Shown piece after piece: positions 21,958 to 32,266 of a stretch of 64,000 nt of DNA (its first letter is position 1; each line of letters opens with the position of its first letter). The notes under the pieces are model-generated. The model did no database searches and was not told the origin of the DNA. It saw only the letters and a list, made by a program, of their open reading frames with translations. The stretch is from Ilex aquifolium (Eukaryota > Streptophyta > Magnoliopsida > Aquifoliales > Aquifoliaceae). The stretch lies in NCBI GenBank assembly GCA_951799425.1, contig OX637394.1, positions 28,494,001 through 28,558,000 of the forward strand, given 5' to 3'. Position numbers and translations under genes: made by a program.

Positions 21958-23827
21958 TGATTCGCACTTTTTAGTGTGTCAGAATTATATTATTATATTA
22001 CACCCAAGTATAAGTGGTCGAATTGTAGTTTTCTTGGTTTTTGAGTCCAAGTATCGATCCCACAGAGAGTTTTAGTAATTAAAATAAAATAAAATAAATA
22101 AAATAAAAATAAAGCAATAAAAAGGTTGTTTGGAGTAGTTTGATGTTTGATTGCTTGTGGTGTGAGCTTAGTCTAATGACGGTGTTAAAAACTTGATTCT
22201 AAAACAACAGGTGGAATAAAGGTGCAGAAATAAAATGCGTAAGTAAAACAGATTAATGACAGAAATATAAAAGATATCCTTCAGTTCAAGGATCCCACAT
22301 GCTTTACATCGGTCTTGTTACGGAATTGCTACCTCACATCAGTTAACTTCCATTTTACTGGCAAGCTAACCGGCAGGTCTGATGTATATATATATTATAA
22401 CACAGCTGCTTCTTAGGCTACACTGGGTATATTTATGTCAAATGATTAACCCAAGCAAACCAGAAGGACAAGCCATTCATGAGGAATACTTGAGTTATTC
22501 ACTTGATCTCATGATTGCAAATACGTATATATATATAATAAACCATAACACAGCTGCTTCTTAGGCTACACCGGTGGTAATATATAGCACAGTTGCTTCT
22601 TAGGCTACACTGGGCTTAGATGTTCCAATTGATTAATTCAAGTAAAATCCGCAGGTGGTACAGACTATCTTCCGGCGACTTGTCAGGTCAACCGGTGGTA
22701 GTTAATCATAATACAGCTGCTTCTTAGGCTACACTGTATTTAGATATATCACCCAGAAAGTGAAGTTACTTGAGCGGCATACTTGAATTATTCAATAGGT
22801 TATCTTGTAATATTTATATATATATATATATATATATAGACAGTAGAACTTCCTCAGCGTTCCAGTGTAGGACTAGCCATACTGAGAGGATCACCGGGGT
22901 TATTCCAGCAGGCAATATTATTATATATATAGTAATACCAGGCGTCAGTGGAACTTCCTCAGCATTTCGGTGGAAACGCCGGGGTCATTCTAGCTGGCCC
23001 GTCTTGTATATATAATAAACGTATACATAAAACATCAGCAATTCCAAAAACAGATCAATATTATACATGTGTTCCCCTCGAACCGGAGGATATACGGAAC
23101 TACTCACGCTCCATTGCTATAGACAAGCAAGGAGAGCTAGCAGTTGTCATTACAACAGAAAGGAAAGTGCGGAATTTAAATGTCTTTCGCAGGGAACGAT
23201 TGAAACACAGCCACTCTTATAATCAGTTAAGATGAAAAAGTGGCGGCAGTTCAACTATTCGAATTGAAAGCTACACAAAAACTATAAAAGTACAGGACTT
23301 AGGACTGAAGTATAACACGGACCGGAGTGTATTTTCTCTTCTCTTTTCTTTCTCTCTTTTTCTCTCTTCAGAACTTCAGAACTTCAGAATCTCTCTCAGA
23401 TCTCTCTGTTTCTCTCTTCTTTTCTGCCTCAGTCCGGCCGTAGGAAATGCAGAAGAAGCTGCAGTATTTATAGGCAAATGAAGGCAAGTGGGGGAAGGGA
23501 TGAGGCTGAGTCTGACAAGGGTGACCGTCCGGACGGCAGTCCCACCGTCCGGACGGTGGTGCTTTGCTGGAAACGGCCACTTGCATGCATGCTGAGTCTT
23601 CACGTTGGGTAATTACACTTTGGCCTTCATTCTTTACATTCCCTTGACATTGCTCCCTTGGTCTTGCGTTATTTCAGCATTTGTCCTGCAACTTTGAGAT
23701 AAAATGTTATAACTAGTATTATTCCCGCACAAACCCTAATTCACTCTAAGTACTAATTCTTAGTGCATTTGTTATACTAATTCAAGTTTTTTGATTTTTG
23801 AATTTACACACAATTTAGGGTTAATCA
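21958..23827 (-). repeat. Element D 5' LTR
   Basis: This is the partner of 15244-17113. Being next to the primer-binding site on the - strand, it is the 5' LTR. Ends are TG...CA with TGATT/AATCA terminal inversion. Confidence 0.97.
23465..23557 (-). promoter_or_regulatory. Core promoter of element D: two TCCGGA palindromes and a TATA box
   Basis: On the - strand, two perfect 12-bp palindromes CCGTCCGGACGG (23545-23556, extended by one base each side, and 23525-23536; 20 bp apart) are followed about 50 bp downstream by TATAAATA (23465-23472). Transcription would start about 30 bp further on, near 23435. The identical set in the 3' LTR is at 16751-16843. Confidence 0.7.
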
Positions 23828-26800
23828 GTATTCATCAAACCCACCACCACAGAATTTTTCACCAAGTCAACCTCCAAAAAAAATTTTCCCAAGGACCATC
23901 CAATTCAGCCACATACCAACCTCCTCACAAAAGTAATTTGGAGGATATGGTTCATGCTTTCATTGAAAGCCAAACTACCTTCAATCAAAATCAAACCGCC
24001 ATCAACAATCAAAATGCCACAGCTTTTAATGACATTAGGACCCAACTCACAAAGTTGACAAACTCCATGGGGGCATCACAACAAGAGAAAGGGAAATTCC
24101 CCGCTCAACCCCAAGAGAACCCTAGAGGTCAACATGTCGTCGAGTCATCGGAGTCCGTAAGAGAGAGTTGTGAGCAACTCAAGGTGGTCACCACCCTTCG
24201 AAGTGGCAAGGAAATCGATAAGACCATTCTGCCAAAGGTCTCACATAAGTCACATTGCCAAATGAAAAATAGACCAAAGGTAACACCGAGGGGGGCTGAG
24301 GTGAGTGATGAGGTGGTTGAGAAAGAAAACTTGAGTGATGGAAATATGCATGTTTCCCCTATTCCTGCTCCTTTTCCTAATCGTTTGAAGCCACCTGTCA
24401 AGGTGGCTAATTATGCTGATATACTTGAAATTTTTAAGCAGGTGAAGATCAACATTCCACTCCTTGATGCCATAAAGCAAATTTCATCATGTGCAAAGAT
24501 CTTGAAAGACTTATGCACGGTAAAGAGGAGGCTCATTGTCCACAAGAAGGCATTCCTCACTGAGCAAGTGAGCTCAATCTTGAGGACAAACACTCCACCG
24601 AAGTTTAACGACCCCGGCTGCCCCACCATTGCCATAACAATCAGGAATTGTCAGGTGGAGCAAGCATTGCTTGATTTGGGTGCTAGTGTGAACCTCCTTC
24701 CGTACTTGGTGTACCAACAACTTCAGCTCGAAGAATTGAAGCCTACTCCAATCACGCTTCAACTGGCGGATCATAGTGTCCGAACACCAAGGGGAGTAGT
24801 TGAGGATGTTTTAGTGTAAGTTGATAAATTTTACTTTCTTGTTGATTTTATTATGCTTGACACTCACCCAGTTGCAAATCTTAGCTCCCAAATCCCCCGT
24901 AATACTTGGTAGACCTTTTCTTGCCACATCTAATGTTGTGATTAATTACAGGAACGGTCTTATGAAGCTAGCATTTGGGAACATGACTATGGATCTCAAC
25001 GTGTTCAACTTGTCCAAGCAACCGGGGGATGATGAGGAGGTGCATGAAGTAAATAGAATTGACACCTTGGTGGAAGAACACTTGGAACTTTTGGGAATGT
25101 TAAAGTTGAAAGAAGAGGAGAATGTTGATCTAGAAGAAGTTGATGAGCAAGAGGAATTAGAGAGTTTGAAAGGGGTAGAAAAGTGGATCCCTACATTTGA
25201 GAAGCTCCCACACCAAGACAAGAAGATTTTCCCATCAAATGAGCAAAAGCCCAATTTGGAATTGAAGCCATTACCTTCCCATTTGAAGTATGTATATCTT
25301 GGGGAACATGAGACATTTTCAGTTGTGATTAGCTCAACCTTGGATGCAAAGCAAGAAGAAGAGCTCTTGGAGGTGTTGAGGAGGCATAAGGGGGCGATTG
25401 GTTGGACAATTGTGGACATCAAGGGGATAAGCCCCATCATTTGCACACACCGTATCTATCTCGAAGAGGACTCCAAGCCTTCCCGACAACCACAAAGAAG
25501 ATTGAATCCAATTATGAAAGATGTGGTGAGGGAAGAGGTGCTTAAACTACTTGACGTGGGCATCATTTTTTCGATTGCTGATAGTAAGTGGGTTAGCTCC
25601 ACTCAAGTAGCACCCAAGAAGTCGGGAGTCACTGTGGTGGCAAATGAGGATAATGAGCTTATTCCAACAAGGGTGATCACCGGGTGGAGAGTTTGTATTG
25701 ATTATGGGAAACTCAACCTGTGTATAAGAAAAGACCACTTCCCATTGCCTTTCCTCGACCAAGTGTTGGAACGAGTAGTGAGGCATCTATTCTATTGCTT
25801 CGTAGATGGATACTCCGGCTACAATCAAATCGAGATTGCATTGAAAGATCTGGAGAAGACCACCTTCACTTGTCCCTATGGTACCTTTGCTTATCGTCGT
25901 ATGCCTTTTGGGCTATGTAATGCCCCAGGAACTTTTCAACGATGCATGATGGGGACTTTAGTGATATGGTGGAAAAGATTGTAGAGGTGTTTATGGATGA
26001 CTTCTCAGTCTTTGGGGATTCTTTTAGTGGATGCTTGGAGAATTTGGAGAAAGTTCTTGCTAGATGTGAAGAGAAGAGTTTAGTCTTGAATTGGGAGAAG
26101 TGTCACTTCATGGTGACGCAAGGAATTGTGCTTGGGCATATCGTCTCGGCGAAGGGGATTGAGGTTGACAAATCAAAGGTGAAGGCCATCTCTAACCTCC
26201 CTACACCGAGAATCGTCAAGGATATCAGGTCGTTTCTGAGCCATGCGGGTTTTTACCGTCGATTCATTAAAAATTTTAGAGTATTGGCCCGACCTTTGAC
26301 CAATTTATTGTCTAAGGATGTCCCATTTGAGTGGTCGGATAGTTGTGAGGCATCTTTTACAAAACTTAAAAGTATGCTTACCACACCTCCAATTATGCGA
26401 CCACCCAAGTGGGATTCACCTTTTGAGCTGATGTGCGACGCGAGTGATTATGCGGTCGGCGCAGTGCTCGGTCAAAGAGAGGACAATAAACCTTATGTAA
26501 TATACTACACTAGAAAAATGCTCAATGAATCCCAAATGAATTACACTACCATAGAAAAGGAGCTGTTAGTTGTAGTATTTACATTGGACAAATTTCGATC
26601 CTATATCATTGTTTCACCGATAATAGTCTATACTGATCACTCTGTTTTAAAGTATTTGTTGTCTAAGCAAGATGCCAAACCGAGACTCATTAGGTGGATC
26701 CTCCTACTCCAAGAGTTCAATTTGACAATCAAAGACAAGAAAGGAGTGGAGAACGTGGTGGCAGATCATTTATCTCGACTGGTGGTGCACGACGCCGATG

Positions 26801-28170
26801 AGCACATTCCTATCCTAGATTTCTTCCCTGATGAACATTTACTTTCAATTCATTATGTGTGTCCTTGGTATGCTGACATATGTAATTACCTTGCAACAGG
26901 ACAAATACCACCGCAGTGGAGCCCGGAGGATCGAAGGAGATTTATGGCGGATGTAAAGTACTTCTACTTCGACAACCCATATCTGTTCAAGTACTGTCAT
27001 TACCAAGTCATGCAGAGATGTGTATCGGAGAATGAACAGCGGGAAGTCCTTACATTTTGCCATTCAGAGGCATGCAGTGGACACTTCTCTGCAAAGAAAA
27101 CTTCGGCGAAAATCCTACAGTCAGGTTTTTACTGGCCCTCTCTAATAAAAAATTATTTTTCATTTTGTAAGGAATGTGATAGATGTCAATGTTTGGGTAG
27201 TGTGAACCGAAGGAACATGATGCCCCTCTCCCCTGTACATGTTATAAAAATATTTGATTGTTGGGGCATCGACTTCATGGGTCCTTTCCCTATGTCGTTT
27301 GGCTATCTATACATTATACTGACTGTGGACTACGTGTCCAAATGGGTGGAGGCTATCCCAACCAAGACTAATGACCACCGGGTCGTGGTCAAGTTTCTCA
27401 AGGAGAACATTTTTTTGAGGTTTGGGATGCCTCGTACAATGATAAGTGACGGTGGATCACATTTATGCAACAGACCATTTGCGTCTTTGGTGCACAAATA
27501 TGGTGTCACACATAAGGTATCAACCGCATACCACCCACAAACTAGTGGTCAAGCCGAGTTGGCCAATAGGGAGATCAAGAATATCTTAGAAAAGACGGTT
27601 AACTCAAATAGGAAAGATTAGTCAGGCAGACTGATTGATGCCCTATGGGCTTACCGCACTGCCTACAAGACTATTTTAGGCATGTCTCCCTATCGGCTCG
27701 TCTATAGAAAGGCTTGCCATTTGCCAGTTGAGATGGAACACAAGGCCTATTGGGCCATAAGGACCTTGAACTACAATTTGAGAATGGTCGGAGAGCATAG
27801 GAAGTTAGAATTGAATGAATTGGAAGAGATTCGAAGAGACGCGTATGAGAGCTCTAAAATTTCAAAAGAGCGGGCTAAGATCTTTCATGACAAATCCATT
27901 GTATGGAAGTCATTTGAGCCCGGCCAAAAAGTGCTCTTGTACAACTCTTGTCTCTCTATTTTTCAGGGCAAACACCGATCCCGTTGGGACGGCCCCTATC
28001 TTCTCAAGGTGGCCTTCCCTAATGGAGCGGTAGAAGTCACAAACCCCGAGAATGGCCAGACATTCAAGGTCAATGGCCAAAGACTTAAGCCATTTTTTGA
28101 GGGTTTTGAGGGACAAGGGGTGGAGGAGGATTTGACGGATCCGGTGTATCCCGACTTGGTGGAAGAGTAA
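23828..28170 (+). pseudogene. gag-pol: Element C rest of gag and pol (protease, RT, RNase H, integrase), lightly broken
   Basis: Resumes the gag linker of C after the right GTATT copy; a frameshift near 23880 moves to the frame of 23791-24819. Protease active site A-L-L-D-L-G-A-S near 24668. Stop at 24817, frameshift near 24895, then the protease end (I-L-G-R-P-F-L near 24902) and RT. Another shift near 25950 leads to the frame 25942-27621. It has the catalytic F-M-D-D (D codons at 25996 and 25999), RNase H (L-M-C-D-A-S near 26430), and the integrase zinc domain (H-S-E-A-C-S-G-H near 27063; C-K-E-C-D-R-C near 27170). The integrase acidic residues are in W-G-I-D-F (27262), I-S-D-G-G (27443) and A-E-L-A-N-R-E (27555). 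Stop TAG at 27619. The last frame 27682-28170 ends the integrase C-terminus. All catalytic residues survive, so inactivation seems recent. Confidence 0.93.
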
Positions 28171-28395
28171 AAGTTTTTATGCTTCTTAGTGTACAGTTGC
28201 TTTTATTTACTTACTTTACTTTTATTTCATGTTACTCAATTTCTTTGTCATATAGTGTTGTTGTTTTCTTAGTTTCAGATATTGGTGTTTTTGGCAAAAG
28301 CCCAACTGTGAGGTGTTCTCTAACCCTACTCATCATTTTACAGACTTTCATTGCATTTCATATCTTTTTGTTGCATTGAGGATAATGCATGAAAC

Positions 28396-28408
28396 AAGTT
28401 GGGGGGTG
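28396..28408 (+). other. Internal polypurine tract after pol (element C)
   Basis: AAGTTGGGGGGTG lies about 230 bp after the pol stop, following GAGGATAATG. It matches the polypurine tracts found next to LTRs (for example TAGGTTGGGGAGTG at 63311) and the internal tract of F at 58988. No LTR follows here. Confidence 0.65.
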
Positions 28409-28794
28409 AGGTGCACCATTTGTATGATACACCAATGTTTTGGAATTCTTTGTGGATAATACCAGTTTTTGTGGTGAACATTCACCTTTCACATAAATAC
28501 AGATTTTTGTTCACAATAGTGCAAATTATGGAGAAATTTTGAAAATTTTTGTGAAAAATATCTGAACGTTGATTTGTATTCCCTTATTAAGAGTGCTTGG
28601 GTTAGTTGATAGGTTGTTTGTTGTTTTGAACCCTGAGCACATGAGCATATTATAGAAGTTAATCCTATGCGTGAGTATCACATATATATCTGCTTTTGAA
28701 CTCAACCGTATGTTCTCCTTGAATGTGTAATTTTAGCAATTTACGGATTGAATTCATATTTAGGCTTGACATAAATAGTGGAGATGAGTAAGAA

Positions 28795-29600
28795 CCCATG
28801 AGAGCTTTAGTGCCAATCCTTTTTGGAGGGAAGTTACAATTACTCAAGGAACAATTCTTAAATTTCAAATTCGTTCAATAGTCTCATTAAGCTTGTTTCG
28901 GGTAGGTGCATTTATGTAGTTGATTGACTTGTCTTGAATGCGCAATGCTCTCCTATGCTTACCTGGAAGTGATCTTAGGCCATTTTTGAAATTTTGAGCC
29001 TTAGCCTTGTTCTTGAGAAAATATTATCCCTAGTGCCGTGATTGAGCCTTAATTGAAATTCGTTTCTATGCCACACAATTGACCAAGGCAATGAAAAAAT
29101 GAAAAAAAATCTACCTTTCCTTGGTTGTTCCTAAAGCTGAATATGAGTAATCATGAAAGAGAAGGAAGTGTGGTGTGGGAACTTCAACAAAAAGGGATGA
29201 ATGGAAGTGAAACTCAAGGAGTTCAGTGGAAAAAGAATGAATCCAAGAAAAGGAGGAAAAAAGGATGAGAAGAAGAAAGAATGATCAAAAGAAGAGGAAA
29301 ATAAAGAAAAGAAACAAAGAGTGTGGTGAAGGTGTAAGAATGGAATGAAAATCCCATGAAAAGGGAGGTGTTTTTGAAATAAAAGTTTTTCACTTAGTAC
29401 AACCCTCTTTGTTATCCAATATCCTTCGTTTCTTTTGCCTAAAATATCACCCCAAGGCCCCATTATAACCTTTGAAGTCCTAAATGATCTAGAGAAGCAT
29501 GGGAGATGCATAATTTTAAAGACAATGATGAGTTAGTCTTGCTACCTAATGCCCTAGCATTCTTTTCATGAGATTATGCCAAAGTTGCTTCATTTTCATG
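28795..29600 (+). other. Conserved non-coding 3' module (element C copy)
   Basis: The blocks in order are a GAGAGCTTTAGTGCCAATCC-type block with TTACTCAAGGAA (28800-28855), CAATAGTCTCATTAAGCTTG (28876), GATCTTAGGCCAT..TTTTGAGCCTTAGCC..GATTGAGCC (28971-29050), CATTATAACC near 29461 and CATGAGATTATGCCAAA (29569). They match D and F by eye. No ORF on the + strand is supported. In C this module lies before ORF2, whereas in F it lies after ORF2. Confidence 0.72.
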
Positions 29601-30267
29601 CATGAACTTCATTTTTTCGATTACATGTGAGCACACTTTGTTTTGTACACAAGATTCTATCTCACATGTACACACGGAGTGCATGCCAGGATAACTAGAT
29701 TGTTTTTCATTGTTAAGAGTGATCTTTGGTGAGTTTTGCATTGAAGCTAATTTGGCTAGCCATTCTAATGTGAATTATGTTGCGTAAATGCTCAAATTAC
29801 TTGTACAATCCACACACACACGAGTTTGAAAATGAATGTGTAGGTGCATACTTTAGACTAGTATTTAAGGCTATAATGATGTTCATGTGTGCTTGGTTCG
29901 GGTAGTTGAACGACGTGTTAGGTAGCCCTATGCTTTAAGGATGGGGGAATATTGCTCAACTTTTGATATTTGATAAGTTTTAGGAATACCATTGCTATTT
30001 GAATTCATGTTTCATATTTTGGGTATTCATTTTGGTAGTTAAATTAGAATTTCATGTCTTATACCTTGAAAACATCAACCTTAAATCATGTTGTAATTTC
30101 GGAAATGACTTTGGGCATGATCATTCGATTGTGGTTTATACCAGTGGTTCAAGTTTTTGGTAGGTTTGATGTCTTTGGAAGGGTGTAAAAATGTTTTGGA
30201 GTTGAGGAGATTTGGATTGGATGAGAATTTTTGAACAAAGGATTGGTTTTGCAGCAAAGGCAAAACC
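29601..30267 (+). other. Non-coding tract between module and ORF2 promoter (element C)
   Basis: AT-rich sequence without a supported ORF or repeat that I recognise. Confidence 0.6.
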
Positions 30268-30355
30268 TTCCTGAAGGTTTTGTCTACTGGAATTTTTAAC
30301 CCAAGCAGTAAGCAAAACCTTCCGGAAGGTTTTGCCCAGAAACCTAAAAACGAGG
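30268..30355 (+). promoter_or_regulatory. Internal promoter-like region of ORF2 in C with TTCCGGAA palindromes
   Basis: A 16-bp palindrome AACCTTCCGGAAGGTT (core 30320-30327) and a one-base variant (TTCCTGAA, 30268-30275) lie about 240 bp upstream of the first ATG of ORF2. The perfect copy and its right flank (TTTTGCCCAGA) are the same as in the LTR of C near 32755. A weak TATA-like CCTAAAAACG follows at 30342. Confidence 0.6.
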
Positions 30356-30564
30356 GCTTCAAGTTAGAAAATTTCGAAAAACCTTTTGCATTTCCAATCC
30401 ATTTCTTACTTCCAGACCCTTTCCTCTCCTCCTACTCTCTTCTAACCTTCAAACTACTTCCCCCAAACCTCAAATTGCTTAAGTTCTCTTGATTAGGGTT
30501 GAGATTTAGAGGGTTTTAGCCAAAAAAATACCAAGTTTTCTACACAAACCCTAGTTCTTCATTC

Positions 30565-31949
30565 TTGCCCATATTTCTCAGTTCTCCTTTGATCTTTCTC
30601 AAACCCCTCTACTCTTGTGTGATGGCTCGTGTGAATGGAATGTCTTCGGAAGTTTTTGAGTCGTTGGAAAGCATTTGGCGGATGTTTTTTATGGTTCTAG
30701 GTGTTGGGGCATTGTTGATGCTCATGGCTCGAACCAAGAACGCCGACACCGGGTCTCCTCCACCCCCCTCTGGCTCTACTTCCCGGAAGAGGACCGGGAA
30801 GGGTCCTAGCTCCCAAGATAGGGCGGAGTGGAGGACGAAAGTGAGACACGACGCCCGCAGGCAACGTATTGAGGAGAAAGGAGTAACTTGTGAGCGATGG
30901 GTGGATAAAACCTCTCTTGGGCCTACAAATGAGGTAGTGAAAATTATTGAAAAACGAGGTTTGAATATTTGGTTCAAAGAAGTGAAGGGGTATAATTTAG
31001 ATATGTGTCGTGGGTTCTTCCAAAAGTTGGTGGTTTTTGGAGAAAATGGGAGTAAGTTAAGGACGAATGTGAGGGGCAGAACATTTGATGTGACCCCAAG
31101 CTCAATAGCCACTGCAATGGGCTACAAGAGACCTCCCCCAACCACCGAAGTCTACTCACACAATGTAAAAGGGGGTAGGACTCTCAAAGAGTACGTAGCC
31201 CTCACCTATGAGGACTCGACCACGTTCACGGGAACAACGTTGGTTGGGAGCCTCAAGTATGATTACGGGGTTATGAGTAAGATTCTTCACACTAACATGA
31301 TGCCCCGGGGTTCGGAGAAGAGCCCGAACATTGAGAAGTTGGCGTTACTTCATGCTTTCATGACAGGAGTTACCATTGACGTGGCATACTTCATTTGGTT
31401 GGAGATGCGGGTGTTTGCCCGGCTTGCAAAGCCAAAGGCAAATCTCCTTTTTGGGCAGCCTTGTCACCCGTCTCTGTGAACTAGCCGATGTAGAATTCGA
31501 TGCACATGATACACTGCTCCCCTCAGGTTCTGGAGCCATATGCAAGTCCAACAGTCTGAAGAGGGTTGCCAAGACTGGGGGAGAGAGAGCTAGGGCTCCA
31601 GATGCACAGCCTTCAGATGCTGGGACTTCTTCGTCAGCACCACCACCAGCTCCTGTCTGTACCTTGGCACAGCGTATGGACACATTGGAGTCCAATGTGC
31701 ACACGATGTCTGCCATGATTACAAGGGTCTTTGAGCATATTTTTCTGGGTGAGCTTGTCCCCGGAGGACCACCACCACCCCCCACAGCCTTTAGTTGGAC
31801 CCTCAGTTTTTATTCATGTGCCCTCAGTGACTGTGGAGATGGATGATGATGATAATGGTGATGACAATGTTGAGGAGGAGATAGAGACCGAGTCTGAACC
31901 TGAGGACGGGGGTGCTTTTGAATTTAGAAAGAGGACTGATACGGACTGA
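30565..31949 (+). pseudogene. Element C ORF2 ('putative plant transposon protein' / Athila env-position ORF), frameshifted
   Basis: This is the ORF downstream of pol, where Athila-type elements carry their so-called env-like gene. ATGs are at 30565, 30621 and 30723; the last (M-A-R-T-K-N...) starts a basic, Pro/Ser-rich N-terminus. The body has the pattern seen in F: R-G-L-N-I-W-F, then C-R-G-F-F-Q-K-L, then V-R-G-R-T-F-D-V-T-P-S-S-I, typical of the plant 'putative transposon protein' family. I see no signal peptide or clear membrane anchor, so a true envelope role is doubtful. Two frameshifts (about 31450 and 31800) break it, moving to the frames of 31376 and 31731. The C-terminus holds a short coiled-coil-like stretch (R-M-D-T-L-E-S-N-V) and an acidic tail. 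The gene has its own palindrome-bearing upstream region. Function unknown. Confidence 0.75.
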
Positions 31950-32230
31950 AGATTCTTTTCTTTTCTTTTGTTTTGAATTTTAGTTGCACACAGCTAGGGT
32001 TCCTAGTGTCGGCCAGTAGAAGTATCATTAGGTTTTGGCCATTTTGTTTTGGAACTTGAACCATTGTAAAGAACTTTTGAAATGATTAATGAAATACCAC
32101 ATCTCTTTTGTCTAATCATTGCCCAAAGCTATTTCTATAATTGCAATATGACTTTTGGATCTTGGTTGTTTTGATATTACTATATGAATGGATGCTTAAT
32201 GTAGTTATAGCTTATGGTTGGAAATAATGT
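31950..32230 (+). other. Non-coding 3' trailer of ORF2 in C
   Basis: T-rich sequence between the ORF2 stop and the hairpin; an AATGAAATA-type sequence is near 32089. Nothing else is recognised. Confidence 0.6.
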
Positions 32231-32249
32231 TTGCTAGGGACTAGCAAAA
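32231..32249 (+). other. Hairpin upstream of the polypurine tract (element C)
   Basis: TTTGCTAG-GGA-CTAGCAAA, perfect 8-bp stem, 3-nt loop. Compared with D the fourth stem pair is G-C instead of A-T, changed on both sides. The polypurine tract that follows (32254-32266, AAGTTGTGTGGTG) has two purine-to-T changes. Confidence 0.75.
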
Positions 32250-32266
32250 CTCAAGTTGTGTGGTGT

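Larger units (their letters stand above)
15244..23827 (-). mobile_element. Element D: young non-autonomous LTR retrotransposon carrying only Gag-protease
   Basis: D is an 8584-bp element with two 1870-bp LTRs (constant offset 6714, no difference seen by eye) and a perfect 5-bp target duplication GTATT. It has an exact tRNA-Asp primer-binding site and a polypurine tract AAGTTAGGGGGTG. The only sizeable ORF is gag-protease. There is no RT, RNase H or integrase anywhere in its 4.8-kb interior, so it must have been mobilised by another element's enzymes. Such elements are known as TR-GAG or LARD-like. Identical LTRs mean the insertion is very recent compared with its decayed host C. Confidence 0.95.

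Noticed and set aside
30565..31949. ORF2 as a true viral envelope gene
   Set aside because: No signal peptide, glycoprotein-like cysteine pattern or membrane anchor seen in C or F; 'env-like' describes the position only.
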